A stretch of 64,000 bases of DNA from Enterococcus larvae. GTDB lineage: Bacteria > Bacillota > Bacilli > Lactobacillales > Enterococcaceae. Each line of letters starts with the position of its first letter. Positions within the stretch are counted from its first letter, which is position 1. Below, one piece after another: positions 24,424-32,219 of this stretch. The stretch covers positions 186,001 through 250,000 of the forward strand of contig NZ_JAEDXU010000001.1 in NCBI RefSeq assembly GCF_017830045.1, written 5' to 3'. The position numbers and the translations under genes are program-made. Below the pieces are notes generated by a model. It had not been told where the DNA came from and made no database searches. It saw only the letters and a program-made list of their open reading frames with translations.

Positions 24424-24758
24424 TGTCTGCCTCCTTGCTTAATTAAAAACACCAGCATACGGCTCATTGTTCATCTCTTCATTGTAAATTATAGCAGAAA
24501 AACATTTATTTTAGTACAGTTTTTGATTAGCAGTATAACAGCTGCATAAACAAAAAGAAAAACCCTTACGAAAAATTCGCAAAAGCTTCTTTTTTACTAT
24601 AGTTCATATATAAGCTCTATTAAAGAAATGCCCCTTGTTTCTAACTTCCTTTGCTATGCGCAAGTTTGGAAAACCCACTTCTCATTTAATAAATCCTTAA
24701 CAGTATTCCTATGTTTAAAAAATGCAGTACACCGTACTCTAATCTGTTACCTGTTACT
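24424..24758. other. Intergenic region without recognised genes
   Basis: About 335 bases between divergently oriented context and the TetR gene's 3' end. It should contain the promoter of the ytkL-like operon. A few AT-rich stretches are present, but I see no convincing hairpin terminator, RNA gene or small ORF with a ribosome binding site. Confidence 0.5.
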
Positions 24759-25358
24759 TTACTCCTGTTCAATTCGCTCAAATATTTCAATAGGAGACGA
24801 TATCATACACGCTGCCAGCAAGTCTGCTATGGTTTCCGGCGGTTCAACCGCTCCCTCTCGAATCCATTTTTTCACAATAGCGATGGCCCCTGCAAAAACA
24901 AACTCTAACTCGAAATCCTCCGTGATAGGAAGTTTTTTCCTTATTTTTCCTCTAACAGCACGAATATAAACCTTTTCCAATCGCTCAATGAAATGCGCAT
25001 CACCATTCTCTCCTAGAAAAATTTGCGCTACTTCTTTTCGCTCATATAAAAAATTCATCAACTTTAGACAAGCCCCGCGAAACAACTCTTCTAAGCTGAC
25101 TGACTCATTCAATTGCTTTTCTATAAGAGAAACACCTATATACTTGGTCACGATCGTTTCAAAATTTTGATAGATATCCTCTTGAACTTCCTCCAAAACA
25201 GCATACTTATCCGTGAAATGTAAATAGAATGTCCCTCGATTGATCCCAGCTTCTCTCGCTATACTAGCAACTGTAAGCTTTTCAAAGCCGCTATCATTCA
25301 TCAATTTCAAAAAGACCGCTACAATATGATCTCTTGTTTTCTCCGTCTTAACTGACAT
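24759..25358 (-). CDS. TetR-family transcriptional regulator
   Basis: The 199-residue repressor has an N-terminal helix-turn-helix, TVASIAREAGINRGTFYLHF, and a helical ligand-binding C-terminal domain. I chose the ATG at 25358 because AGGAG lies 6-7 bases upstream. The gene it would regulate is usually divergent, but the prophage begins directly upstream, so its target may lie beyond the other phage end. Confidence 0.9.
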   Translation of the reverse strand: MSVKTEKTRDHIVAVFLKLMNDSGFEKLTVASIAREAGINRGTFYLHFTDKYAVLEEVQEDIYQNFETIVTKYIGVSLIEKQLNESVSLEELFRGACLKLMNFLYERKEVAQIFLGENGDAHFIERLEKVYIRAVRGKIRKKLPITEDFELEFVFAGAIAIVKKWIREGAVEPPETIADLLAACMISSPIEIFERIEQE

Positions 25359-25539
25359 ATATTCTCCTATTTTTTCCAACAGTCAGGTCTATCACCACTA
25401 ACCAAGTAATGCTCTAATACCTGATTTTTATGAAAAACATCTTTTTACTTTTCTCCATGATAAATTAGACCAAACAAAAAATCAACAAGGTGTTGAGAAA
25501 ACTGTTTCTAACTAACCGCTTTGTTATCCCTTTATACAT

Positions 25540-25571
25540 AAAAAAAACCACCACATCGGGTAATGTGGTGG
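25540..25571 (-). terminator. Terminator near the prophage left end
   Basis: A perfect 9-bp stem (CCACCACAT / ATGTGGTGG) with a 6-base loop is followed on the minus strand by T7-T8. Confidence 0.85.
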
Positions 25572-25698
25572 AAATGAAGGTTGTTATTTACTCTTGGTAG
25601 TTGTCTTTTCAGTTTATGATACAGCCTGAAACCAGCGGTAAATAAGGATTTTGTGTTTTCTAGCTATCGAAAAAAAGGGATGATTATGTATAATCTGT

Positions 25699-25722
25699 GG
25701 AACGTTTTGCGGAACATTTTTG
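25699..25722. repeat. Tandem repeat resembling integrase arm sites
   Basis: GGAACGTTTTGC and GGAACATTTTTG lie head to tail. Short direct repeats of this kind at the edge of a prophage are commonly arm-type integrase sites. Confidence 0.35.
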
Positions 25723-25724
25723 TT

Positions 25725-25766
25725 AAAAAAATAAGCCATGTCACTCAATAAAGAGAGGCATGGCTT
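25725..25766 (-). terminator. Terminator of the phage lysis operon
   Basis: AAGCCATG / CATGGCTT stem, 18-base loop, then a T7 tract on the minus strand. It is located just after the amidase stop codon. Confidence 0.8.
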
Positions 25767-25775
25767 TTCTATTTG

Positions 25776-26531
25776 TTACAACACTTTGCGCTGTGCTACA
25801 TCTTTCAGGCGTTGAAACCAAGCGCCATCACGATAAATTACCGGCATATCTTTACCATAATTTTCCTTGTAGATTGCTTTTAAAATATTCCCTTCATCCG
25901 GATGCTGCAGTGTCGTGATGTTCTTTCCGTCAAAATAGTGCAGAGCTTGCCCGCCTGGTGTAATTACAAATAAACATACCATGTCAAATTCCTCCTGTTT
26001 GTTTTCTTCTGTATTTGTGTTATCTGGTGCTTCTGGTGTAACGTTTGTCGCATTCATGTACTTGTTGATCTCTTGTATATAGTAGCTACGTACCGCTTCA
26101 ATTGCCTGTCCATGAAGCTCCCACGAACGATGCGGACAGGAAGTCGCTACAAACTCTCTATGAAGTTTAACTGTAGCAACATTGGCTACAAGGCCATAGC
26201 GCTTAAGAATCTCAGCAGCCAGTTTAAAACTAGCTTGTTCATTTGCTATGACAGTTATTTCGTTCCCCATAGACTGACAAACTTCAATTCCAATATAGTT
26301 CGCATTTCCAATAGAATTAGCAGTATGCCAAGCCATAAATTCATAATCTTCAGCATGTACAATCCCATCGCTACAAACGTACTCATGAGCGAACCCGTTT
26401 ACTAAGTTATGGTTAGGCAACCAATTCCTATAAAAAGCAGCGGTTGCGTTTATACTCCCGGCATCATTGTGAATAACAACACCGGAAGGATTTCTTCCTC
26501 TACTTCCTGCAATACCACCGCAAATCGACAT
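25776..26531 (-). CDS. Endolysin: N-acetylmuramoyl-L-alanine amidase
   Basis: The 251-residue lysis enzyme cleaves the bond between muramic acid and the stem peptide. The amidase_2 domain (about 1-150) has the zinc ligands in GVVIHNDAG and SCPHRS and the motif AWHTANSIGN. The last 75 residues, after an acidic/Asn linker, probably bind the wall. I chose the ATG at 26531 because GGAGG lies 9 bases upstream; the longer frame enters the upstream gene. No signal peptide is seen, so release depends on the holin. Confidence 0.9.
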   Translation of the reverse strand: MSICGGIAGSRGRNPSGVVIHNDAGSINATAAFYRNWLPNHNLVNGFAHEYVCSDGIVHAEDYEFMAWHTANSIGNANYIGIEVCQSMGNEITVIANEQASFKLAAEILKRYGLVANVATVKLHREFVATSCPHRSWELHGQAIEAVRSYYIQEINKYMNATNVTPEAPDNTNTEENKQEEFDMVCLFVITPGGQALHYFDGKNITTLQHPDEGNILKAIYKENYGKDMPVIYRDGAWFQRLKDVAQRKVL

Positions 26532-26532
26532 A

Positions 26533-26841
26533 TTATCCAACCTCCTGTAATTTGTGGTTAGGAAAATACAATTCTTTTCCTTCAACCTCCAATTTTGTGA
26601 ACAGCTCATTTGATTCAATAACTGGATAAGCACCGTCAAATTTAAAGAAGTCGCCTTTCTGGAATCCATCAAATTCTTTTTCAGAACCATCAATGTTCAG
26701 CTCAGTGGAGCCTAGTGACTCATATCGATCTAAGGATTCCTCAGTTCCTTTCTCCCACGAATCCATTTCGATATAATCATCAGTTACTTCTTTAACAGTA
26801 AAGGTCCCGATTGTTTTAACCTTAGCTTCTGATTTAAACAT
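26533..26841 (-). CDS. Small phage protein of the lysis cassette
   Basis: A 102-residue acidic protein, not recognised, with no membrane segment. AAGGA is 9 bases before the ATG at 26841. Its start overlaps the end of the holin gene by 8 bases and its stop is 1 base before the amidase. The tight packing suggests co-translation with the lysis genes. Confidence 0.6.
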   Translation of the reverse strand: MFKSEAKVKTIGTFTVKEVTDDYIEMDSWEKGTEESLDRYESLGSTELNIDGSEKEFDGFQKGDFFKFDGAYPVIESNELFTKLEVEGKELYFPNHKLQEVG

Positions 26842-27103
26842 CGCTGTCATCCTTTCTGAACGCATTCACACCTAGGTCATAGAAACCTCCAGCAGCAAGC
26901 CCAGCAATCAGACCGCCCCAGACGAACACAATAAGATCATCAGGAGCGAATGACAAGCTCCAGCCAATCCCCACAATCAAACCTGTTAATAAGTTTATAA
27001 GCGGAAGCCACTTGCTTTCTGCCCCTGCGTACCGTTTCATAAGTTCCGTTGCTGCCATTACAATAACGATAATGGTTGTCGCTGCAATCAAAATATTATC
27101 CAT
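26834..27103 (-). CDS. Phage holin
   Basis: The 89-residue membrane protein has three hydrophobic segments (about 4-20, 34-51, 59-79) and a charged C-terminus (FRKDDSDV), typical of holins that open the membrane for the endolysin. The position directly before the amidase supports this. GAGAGGAG precedes the ATG. Confidence 0.85.
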   Translation of the reverse strand: MDNILIAATTIIVIVMAATELMKRYAGAESKWLPLINLLTGLIVGIGWSLSFAPDDLIVFVWGGLIAGLAAGGFYDLGVNAFRKDDSDV

Positions 27104-27392
27104 TTGTATCTTCTCCTCTCAGTTCTGTATTTTCTCTTTCAAGCCTGCTGATTTCTTTTCGTAGCTCGATAATCAATTCATCTTTTGCATTTAGTTTTCT
27201 CTCAAGCTCAGCGACCTTTTTATTTAACTTGTCAACCTTTTCCTCAAATTCGGTCATCATCTTCTCTACACGCGGTAGATACAACTCGTCAATACTTGCT
27301 CGGCTGGTTTGCTTTGTTCCTTTATAGGTTAAAAATCCTGTTATTACAGTTGCTAACAATGTTGGTGTGATCCAACTCATCCAATTTTCCAT
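27096..27392 (-). CDS. Membrane-anchored coiled-coil protein, XhlA-like
   Basis: A 98-residue protein with one N-terminal transmembrane segment (about 8-23) and a heptad-rich coiled coil from 40 to 92. The layout is like that of hemolysin XhlA-type proteins found beside holins, although the membrane segment is at the opposite end from the classical one. It overlaps the holin start by 8 bases. Confidence 0.6.
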   Translation of the reverse strand: MENWMSWITPTLLATVITGFLTYKGTKQTSRASIDELYLPRVEKMMTEFEEKVDKLNKKVAELERKLNAKDELIIELRKEISRLERENTELRGEDTNG

Positions 27393-27643
27393 TAAGCATC
27401 CACCTCATATCTCGCAGCAAGGTAAATAGCAACGTTGTATCCAAGGAGCAACGCCCAGCTCATATTAGGTACTCCGGATAGTTCATTGATAATCAGAATA
27501 GCTGTATACGCTGACCATATCCCATTCATTGCTATAAGCGACCATTTTTGTAACTGACCATTTTTCTTAACTAAAGAAAAAATCAGCAACAATCCCAGAA
27601 TGATTGCTACTGAATAAAATACCCAACTATTCAAGAATTCCAT
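27392..27643 (-). CDS. Small phage membrane protein
   Basis: The 83-residue protein has three hydrophobic segments (about 7-24, 33-52, 60-78). It could be a second holin or antiholin. I chose the ATG at 27643 because GAGGG lies 9 bases upstream; the longer frame overlaps the preceding genes. It shares one base with the next gene. Confidence 0.6.
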   Translation of the reverse strand: MEFLNSWVFYSVAIILGLLLIFSLVKKNGQLQKWSLIAMNGIWSAYTAILIINELSGVPNMSWALLLGYNVAIYLAARYEVDA

Positions 27644-27759
27644 GCGCTGAAACCCTCGTACTTCGTTTGTATAGTTAAATTTCCTTGATGCAATACAAGC
27701 CATAGCCCAATTACAATTGACTGAATTGCTACAAGATAACTCATAACATTCTTTTTCAT
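27631..27759 (-). CDS. Very small phage membrane protein (42 aa)
   Basis: The frame starts MKKNVMSYLVAIQS, with AGAGGA 5-6 bases upstream, and has one hydrophobic segment (about 6-22). It fills the gap between the baseplate gene and the membrane-protein gene and overlaps the latter by 13 bases. Function unknown. Confidence 0.55.
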   Translation of the reverse strand: MKKNVMSYLVAIQSIVIGLWLVLHQGNLTIQTKYEGFSAWNS

Positions 27760-27773
27760 ATCTTTCCTCTTTT

Positions 27774-29348
27774 CTATGTTGGGTATGGGTCATTCGTAAA
27801 CCAAGTTGCAGATGCTGAACAGATAAACTGACCAGAAGCACTGTTTGTGTATCTCATAGTTCCATCTGTGTTAACATGGATTAAAACAGGTGTTGAAATA
27901 TTCGTACTGTTATTTTTATTGATTGTAACTGTTTCTGGCGTCAGCGGCCTATAGCCAGCCGGCAGTGAAGCTGTTAGAAGTACATTTTCGCCAACATCAG
28001 ACCAATTCCTGCTAATTCTGGTTATAGAAAGAGTGACCATTTTTCCAAATCTTGTCAAAACGGCATTGATGTTATAGCCAATTGTAAGTGTAGTGGTGTA
28101 TAAGCTTAGATCATTAACACTCAACAAAGCTGATTTATCCCCTTGGCGTAAAAGAAGTCCAGTATAATCAAGAGAAAACATCGAAATAATATTATCAGTA
28201 GAATCATAGATAGTACCGACAATTGCCTGTGGGTTCATTTCCATAAAACCTTTTTGATTAGTATCTGGTATTGTATACTCTATTCGAATTTTCTCACCCT
28301 CAATAGTCATTTCCCCTGTCAAAGATGCGCTCTGAAAGACATTGACAATCTTTTCAGTGCCGGTAAGCTTCGTCCAGGCACCAACCCATACACTGTTTAC
28401 AATTGTTCGGACGAATACACCGCCTCCAATATCTGCAGCGAAAACGTAGCCGTAGCTGACAGAAGCCATATATGCATAACCTCTCATACTCGTACTTGCG
28501 CTTGTCGGATAGTCTGAGGTTGCATTTGTAAATGTGTATGTCTTCATACCCGGCGCCCTGCTTAGTACAGCACTGAGAATCGTTCCGCTCTGAATCGTCG
28601 CTATTGGCCTACCATCATCAGCAGTTAACTTGTCCAATTGTGCCCGGGCTGTATCTGCTTTATTGGAAAGTTTGGCATCAACCTCCATTTTTGTGTAACT
28701 ATTTTCCTTATCAGCTTTCAAATTCATAATAGTATCAATTTCCTGTTTCGTATAAATATCAAGACTATTGATTTTTTCTTCAATATCAGCGATCGCCGTT
28801 TCTAATATTGCTAGGTTCTCATTAACAAATGTCTGTATTTCGTTAACTTTACCAGTGATCTCTTCCCTGTAGTCATCAAAGGCGTCGCTTTGTTCTTTTA
28901 CAACTGCAATAGCAGCTGTATACGCCTCGTTTAATTCCGAAACAAGCTTGTCATACTCTGAAATAACTGTTTCAGCTTCATCACCAGTGATATCAGCATT
29001 GTTATATACAAAAATGTCAATATTTTCGGTCGTATCACGCTTATCTCCTTTTGTTATAGAGAAATAGGCCCTTTTGTATTTTCCACTTGCTGAAAAGGCT
29101 TGTGATGGAAAGGTATAATTGAACTCCCCTATTCCGGCATCTACTACTGATATTCCTGCTGCATCCATTACCTTAGTATCAGCTGCAGTAACTGCCTCAA
29201 ACTTCACTTCACAGTCTGTTAAATCAAATTGCTCAAAATTATTGGAAAGATTTATTTTGATTATTTGTAAATCCTTATCCCCAATTCGACCGAAAACAAC
29301 TGGATTTATACTACTTTCTTTAGATATATCCAGATTAAATATTTTCAT
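27774..29348 (-). CDS. Baseplate upper protein (BppU-like) / receptor-binding fibre
   Basis: A 524-residue structural protein. The N-terminal 120 residues match the BppU attachment domain (FNLDISKESSINPVVFGRIG). A helical stalk follows (about 140-240). The middle has a pyocin-knob-like segment with TYTFTNATSDYP and WVGAWTKLTG, and the C-terminal 150 residues are beta-rich. It probably docks on Dit or the tail spike and binds the host surface. GAAAGGAG precedes the ATG. Confidence 0.8.
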   Translation of the reverse strand: MKIFNLDISKESSINPVVFGRIGDKDLQIIKINLSNNFEQFDLTDCEVKFEAVTAADTKVMDAAGISVVDAGIGEFNYTFPSQAFSASGKYKRAYFSITKGDKRDTTENIDIFVYNNADITGDEAETVISEYDKLVSELNEAYTAAIAVVKEQSDAFDDYREEITGKVNEIQTFVNENLAILETAIADIEEKINSLDIYTKQEIDTIMNLKADKENSYTKMEVDAKLSNKADTARAQLDKLTADDGRPIATIQSGTILSAVLSRAPGMKTYTFTNATSDYPTSASTSMRGYAYMASVSYGYVFAADIGGGVFVRTIVNSVWVGAWTKLTGTEKIVNVFQSASLTGEMTIEGEKIRIEYTIPDTNQKGFMEMNPQAIVGTIYDSTDNIISMFSLDYTGLLLRQGDKSALLSVNDLSLYTTTLTIGYNINAVLTRFGKMVTLSITRISRNWSDVGENVLLTASLPAGYRPLTPETVTINKNNSTNISTPVLIHVNTDGTMRYTNSASGQFICSASATWFTNDPYPT

Positions 29349-31470
29349 CTAATAGTCTCCTTTCAATTGTTTCAATCCGTTCCTGTAGATTTTCAACCAT
29401 TGTGATCAGTTCCTGATTTGTTTTCGTATTTAAATTAATTTGCTTATTGACATCTATCATCAAATAATGATTATCTTCCCCTTGACGAGATAAGAACGGG
29501 CTATATTGTGCGATCATCCCGAATTGTCTTTCATCTGGACGTTGTTCTGTCTCTGACTTGTTGTAATCTGATCGCCAATCGAAATCAACCATTTTCAATT
29601 TTTTAGTCTCTTTTATTCCTTGCACAATGGTATCCTCAATGTTTTCTTTTAAACGTATGTCAGATTGATTCAATATAGAATACCCGTTCATGTTAAGGCT
29701 AGAATAAAAGTTCAGTGCCACACCATTGGGTATTGTGAAACGGCTTCTCGCTGTCAGACCTCCATTAGCTTCTAAAAGCTTTCCGACTTGTAACCCTGTG
29801 GTCAGATTACTTGTTGTTGTTCCTGTATTATCGCCCGTAATAGTAAACATACTGTTGCCGACTTTGATCCATAATTGCCCTTCTGTTGAAAGGGGAGCCA
29901 CCTGTATTTGAGCGTGACTCGATAGCGATTCAATATCACTGCCTTGCTTATAAAAATTGATCCCACCGTTTTTCATTACCATAGTGTAGTAAAGCGATCC
30001 AATTGGCGCATGAGAAATAAACGTTGCTCCCTCAATTCTCCCCCCGATGATCTCACTACCCTCGATATATACACCTATAATAGTTATTGCTCTTAAAATA
30101 CCCGTTGTGATCCGATCCGCAACAATTGCCCCATTATTGGTCATAGCAAGCCCATAGCTGCCATTATAGCCTGTTGAGCTGAATCCCAAACCTCCTGAAT
30201 TCCACCGCCAAACATTTTTAGCTGTGTTTATATCCTGAGTGTCCATTATTAAAATTTCTTGAGGATCAGAAAGCGATGGATAAACAACGACATGACCTTT
30301 CGCCGGGTTAGTTAAAATGTCAGTGGCTTCTTTTTGTGCCTGTTCTAAAATTGAAAGATGATCGCTAATTTTTTCCTGTTCTTTCATTTGATCCGAGAAT
30401 GTTTTTGACAAGTTGCTTTTTGCATTTCCCAATTCAATTGATTCATAGCGATCCAGAGAGACATTCCAAACAGTCTGAATAATTTTCGCTGTTGCATTTA
30501 TCCCTAGTTCATTAAAGGCAACTGTTACGTTATCACAAAGTTCTAGGTCTTCAAGTCGTTTAATCTCTTCACTAGTCGCTGTCTGAGTAAGGTCTATGAA
30601 CTTGAGTGCTAAATTGACAGAAGGAACCCCGATTGCATTCACTGTGATGTATCTTTTTGCTGCAGTTCGTAGTTGGTCAATAGTTTCAATTTCTTCGCTA
30701 CTTAGGTCAACCATCTTTATTAAACGTTCGGGATATTTTGTCACATGCTCACTGTCAATATACAACTCAGGCAAAATGAGCGTTTCGTCATTTTCACCGT
30801 CTTTTCGAGCATATGGATAGACAGAAGTGAACGTATTTTCAATTGATTCTTCTTGCGTTAAATCTGTTAAGTTCTTTCCATAAGCAATCACAACCTCGCT
30901 GTCTTTTCCTGCTCTGTTCATCAAACGAATTTCGTTATTATCAAAAATGTATTCACCGCCAAAATTATCAAGGATTGAGCCTTCCGTCCCTCCCAAAGCA
31001 ACTCGGGCGTTTTCGAATTTCCCTAATTCTAAAAAATCAATGCTAGACTTGGTTGTTACATCACTAAGCACTGTAAAATCTCGAGCTGGAAGCAACAATT
31101 TTTTCCATTCTTCAAGAGCATATTGAGCACTGACATTTACATGATTGTTTCCTTTTTTTAATGCTGTTTTGAATGTTAAATAACTGATATGCTCACAATA
31201 AATAGTTATCAAACCATTTAAAGGTTTAGATATAGAAACAATCTCAAATCTTTGTCCTTTTGATCGTTCGCCTGATCCTGCATCGGCTTTGATTATGCAA
31301 CCTGTTTGCAACTCATGAAAAAGTGGCGAAAAAACAGGGTAAGAGAATCCTAGCGTAAAAATCCCATTTCGTTCTCTCGTTACAAGTGGTTGAATCGCAT
31401 GAACTAACGCACCTAGTCCCATTGAATTGTAATTGTTATTCGTTTTTTCATATAGCAACAATGTACTCAT
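29335..31470 (-). CDS. Tail spike / tail-associated protein with S74 chaperone domain
   Basis: This is a 711-residue protein. The N-terminal ~400 residues resemble the tail endopeptidase-type minor structural proteins of siphophages. A beta-rich middle follows. The C-terminal ~110 residues carry SDIRLKENIE and FGMIAQ, the pattern of peptidase S74 intramolecular chaperones, which use a Ser-Lys dyad to cut themselves off after trimer folding. A terminal coiled coil ends the protein. It overlaps BppU by 14 and Dit by 4 bases. Confidence 0.82.
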   Translation of the reverse strand: MSTLLLYEKTNNNYNSMGLGALVHAIQPLVTRERNGIFTLGFSYPVFSPLFHELQTGCIIKADAGSGERSKGQRFEIVSISKPLNGLITIYCEHISYLTFKTALKKGNNHVNVSAQYALEEWKKLLLPARDFTVLSDVTTKSSIDFLELGKFENARVALGGTEGSILDNFGGEYIFDNNEIRLMNRAGKDSEVVIAYGKNLTDLTQEESIENTFTSVYPYARKDGENDETLILPELYIDSEHVTKYPERLIKMVDLSSEEIETIDQLRTAAKRYITVNAIGVPSVNLALKFIDLTQTATSEEIKRLEDLELCDNVTVAFNELGINATAKIIQTVWNVSLDRYESIELGNAKSNLSKTFSDQMKEQEKISDHLSILEQAQKEATDILTNPAKGHVVVYPSLSDPQEILIMDTQDINTAKNVWRWNSGGLGFSSTGYNGSYGLAMTNNGAIVADRITTGILRAITIIGVYIEGSEIIGGRIEGATFISHAPIGSLYYTMVMKNGGINFYKQGSDIESLSSHAQIQVAPLSTEGQLWIKVGNSMFTITGDNTGTTTSNLTTGLQVGKLLEANGGLTARSRFTIPNGVALNFYSSLNMNGYSILNQSDIRLKENIEDTIVQGIKETKKLKMVDFDWRSDYNKSETEQRPDERQFGMIAQYSPFLSRQGEDNHYLMIDVNKQINLNTKTNQELITMVENLQERIETIERRLLDENI

Positions 31471-32219
31471 ACAGCTAATCGCCTCCAGTTCGGTGTTACT
31501 TTTAAATTTTGAATTGCTGAATTGATATAAAATTTATTTTTCCCTGGCTGTAGCTTCGGCGGCTGGTAGCCATTCTGTGTGATTAAAATAGACTTTGAAA
31601 TATTTTGTCCGCCCTCTCTGTACGCAATACCAACTGTGCTGTCTATCGTTATGTTCCCTTTTCCAATCGTCTTATCAACTTGAAAAAGATTTCCATTAAT
31701 GATAATTGACCCATTTGCTATCGCATCAAAATAGAAAGACAGAACAGGTTCGGAAAAGTAACTTTCCGGATTATTCAAACTGCTACCATTTGTAACAGAA
31801 ATGGGAAAGGCTCCCGACGATTTAAACATGTATGGTTGAAAGGAAAAGGGAATTTGGAAGTCCAACCAGCCTGCAGCCTCTTTCGGCGCTGTAATTGATC
31901 CTAAGCAGACAGCTTTATAAAAATAATCCGGAATCTCAGAAAAATAGAAATCGGTGTAATCACTATTTTCTTTTAACCATTCACCAACTCTTTGAAATTT
32001 CAGGAAAATATTTTCTCCTCTATTTTTCTTCATTCTTACAGATAGACTTCTTTCGATGTCATCCTTACGATCGCGTGAAATGAGTAGACGGCGATTCAGC
32101 CCGGGGGCTGTTTCAATGAGCACATCGTCACTTGACAGGATTAGTTCAAATCCTTGTTTCAACTTAATATCAAAATCAAGTGATTTTCTATTATTCATAA
32201 TAAAATATGGCTCTATCAT
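31467..32219 (-). CDS. Distal tail protein Dit
   Basis: The 250-residue tail hub has an N-terminal siphovirus tail-component pattern (DIKLKQGFEL, RRLLISRDRKDDIERS). The C-terminal part fits the galectin-like region ending FYINSAIQNLKVTPNWRRL. It links the tail tube to the spike. The position between tape measure and spike is canonical, with 4-base overlaps on both sides. Confidence 0.85.
   Translation of the reverse strand: MIEPYFIMNNRKSLDFDIKLKQGFELILSSDDVLIETAPGLNRRLLISRDRKDDIERSLSVRMKKNRGENIFLKFQRVGEWLKENSDYTDFYFSEIPDYFYKAVCLGSITAPKEAAGWLDFQIPFSFQPYMFKSSGAFPISVTNGSSLNNPESYFSEPVLSFYFDAIANGSIIINGNLFQVDKTIGKGNITIDSTVGIAYREGGQNISKSILITQNGYQPPKLQPGKNKFYINSAIQNLKVTPNWRRLAV

Larger units (their letters stand above)
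25359..25775. other. Prophage left boundary region
   Basis: About 415 bases between the host TetR gene and the phage amidase. It holds two minus-strand terminators (25540-25571 and 25725-25766) and a tandem repeat like an integrase arm site (25699-25722). The attachment core should be here. It cannot be located without the right phage end, which is outside the window. Confidence 0.5.
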
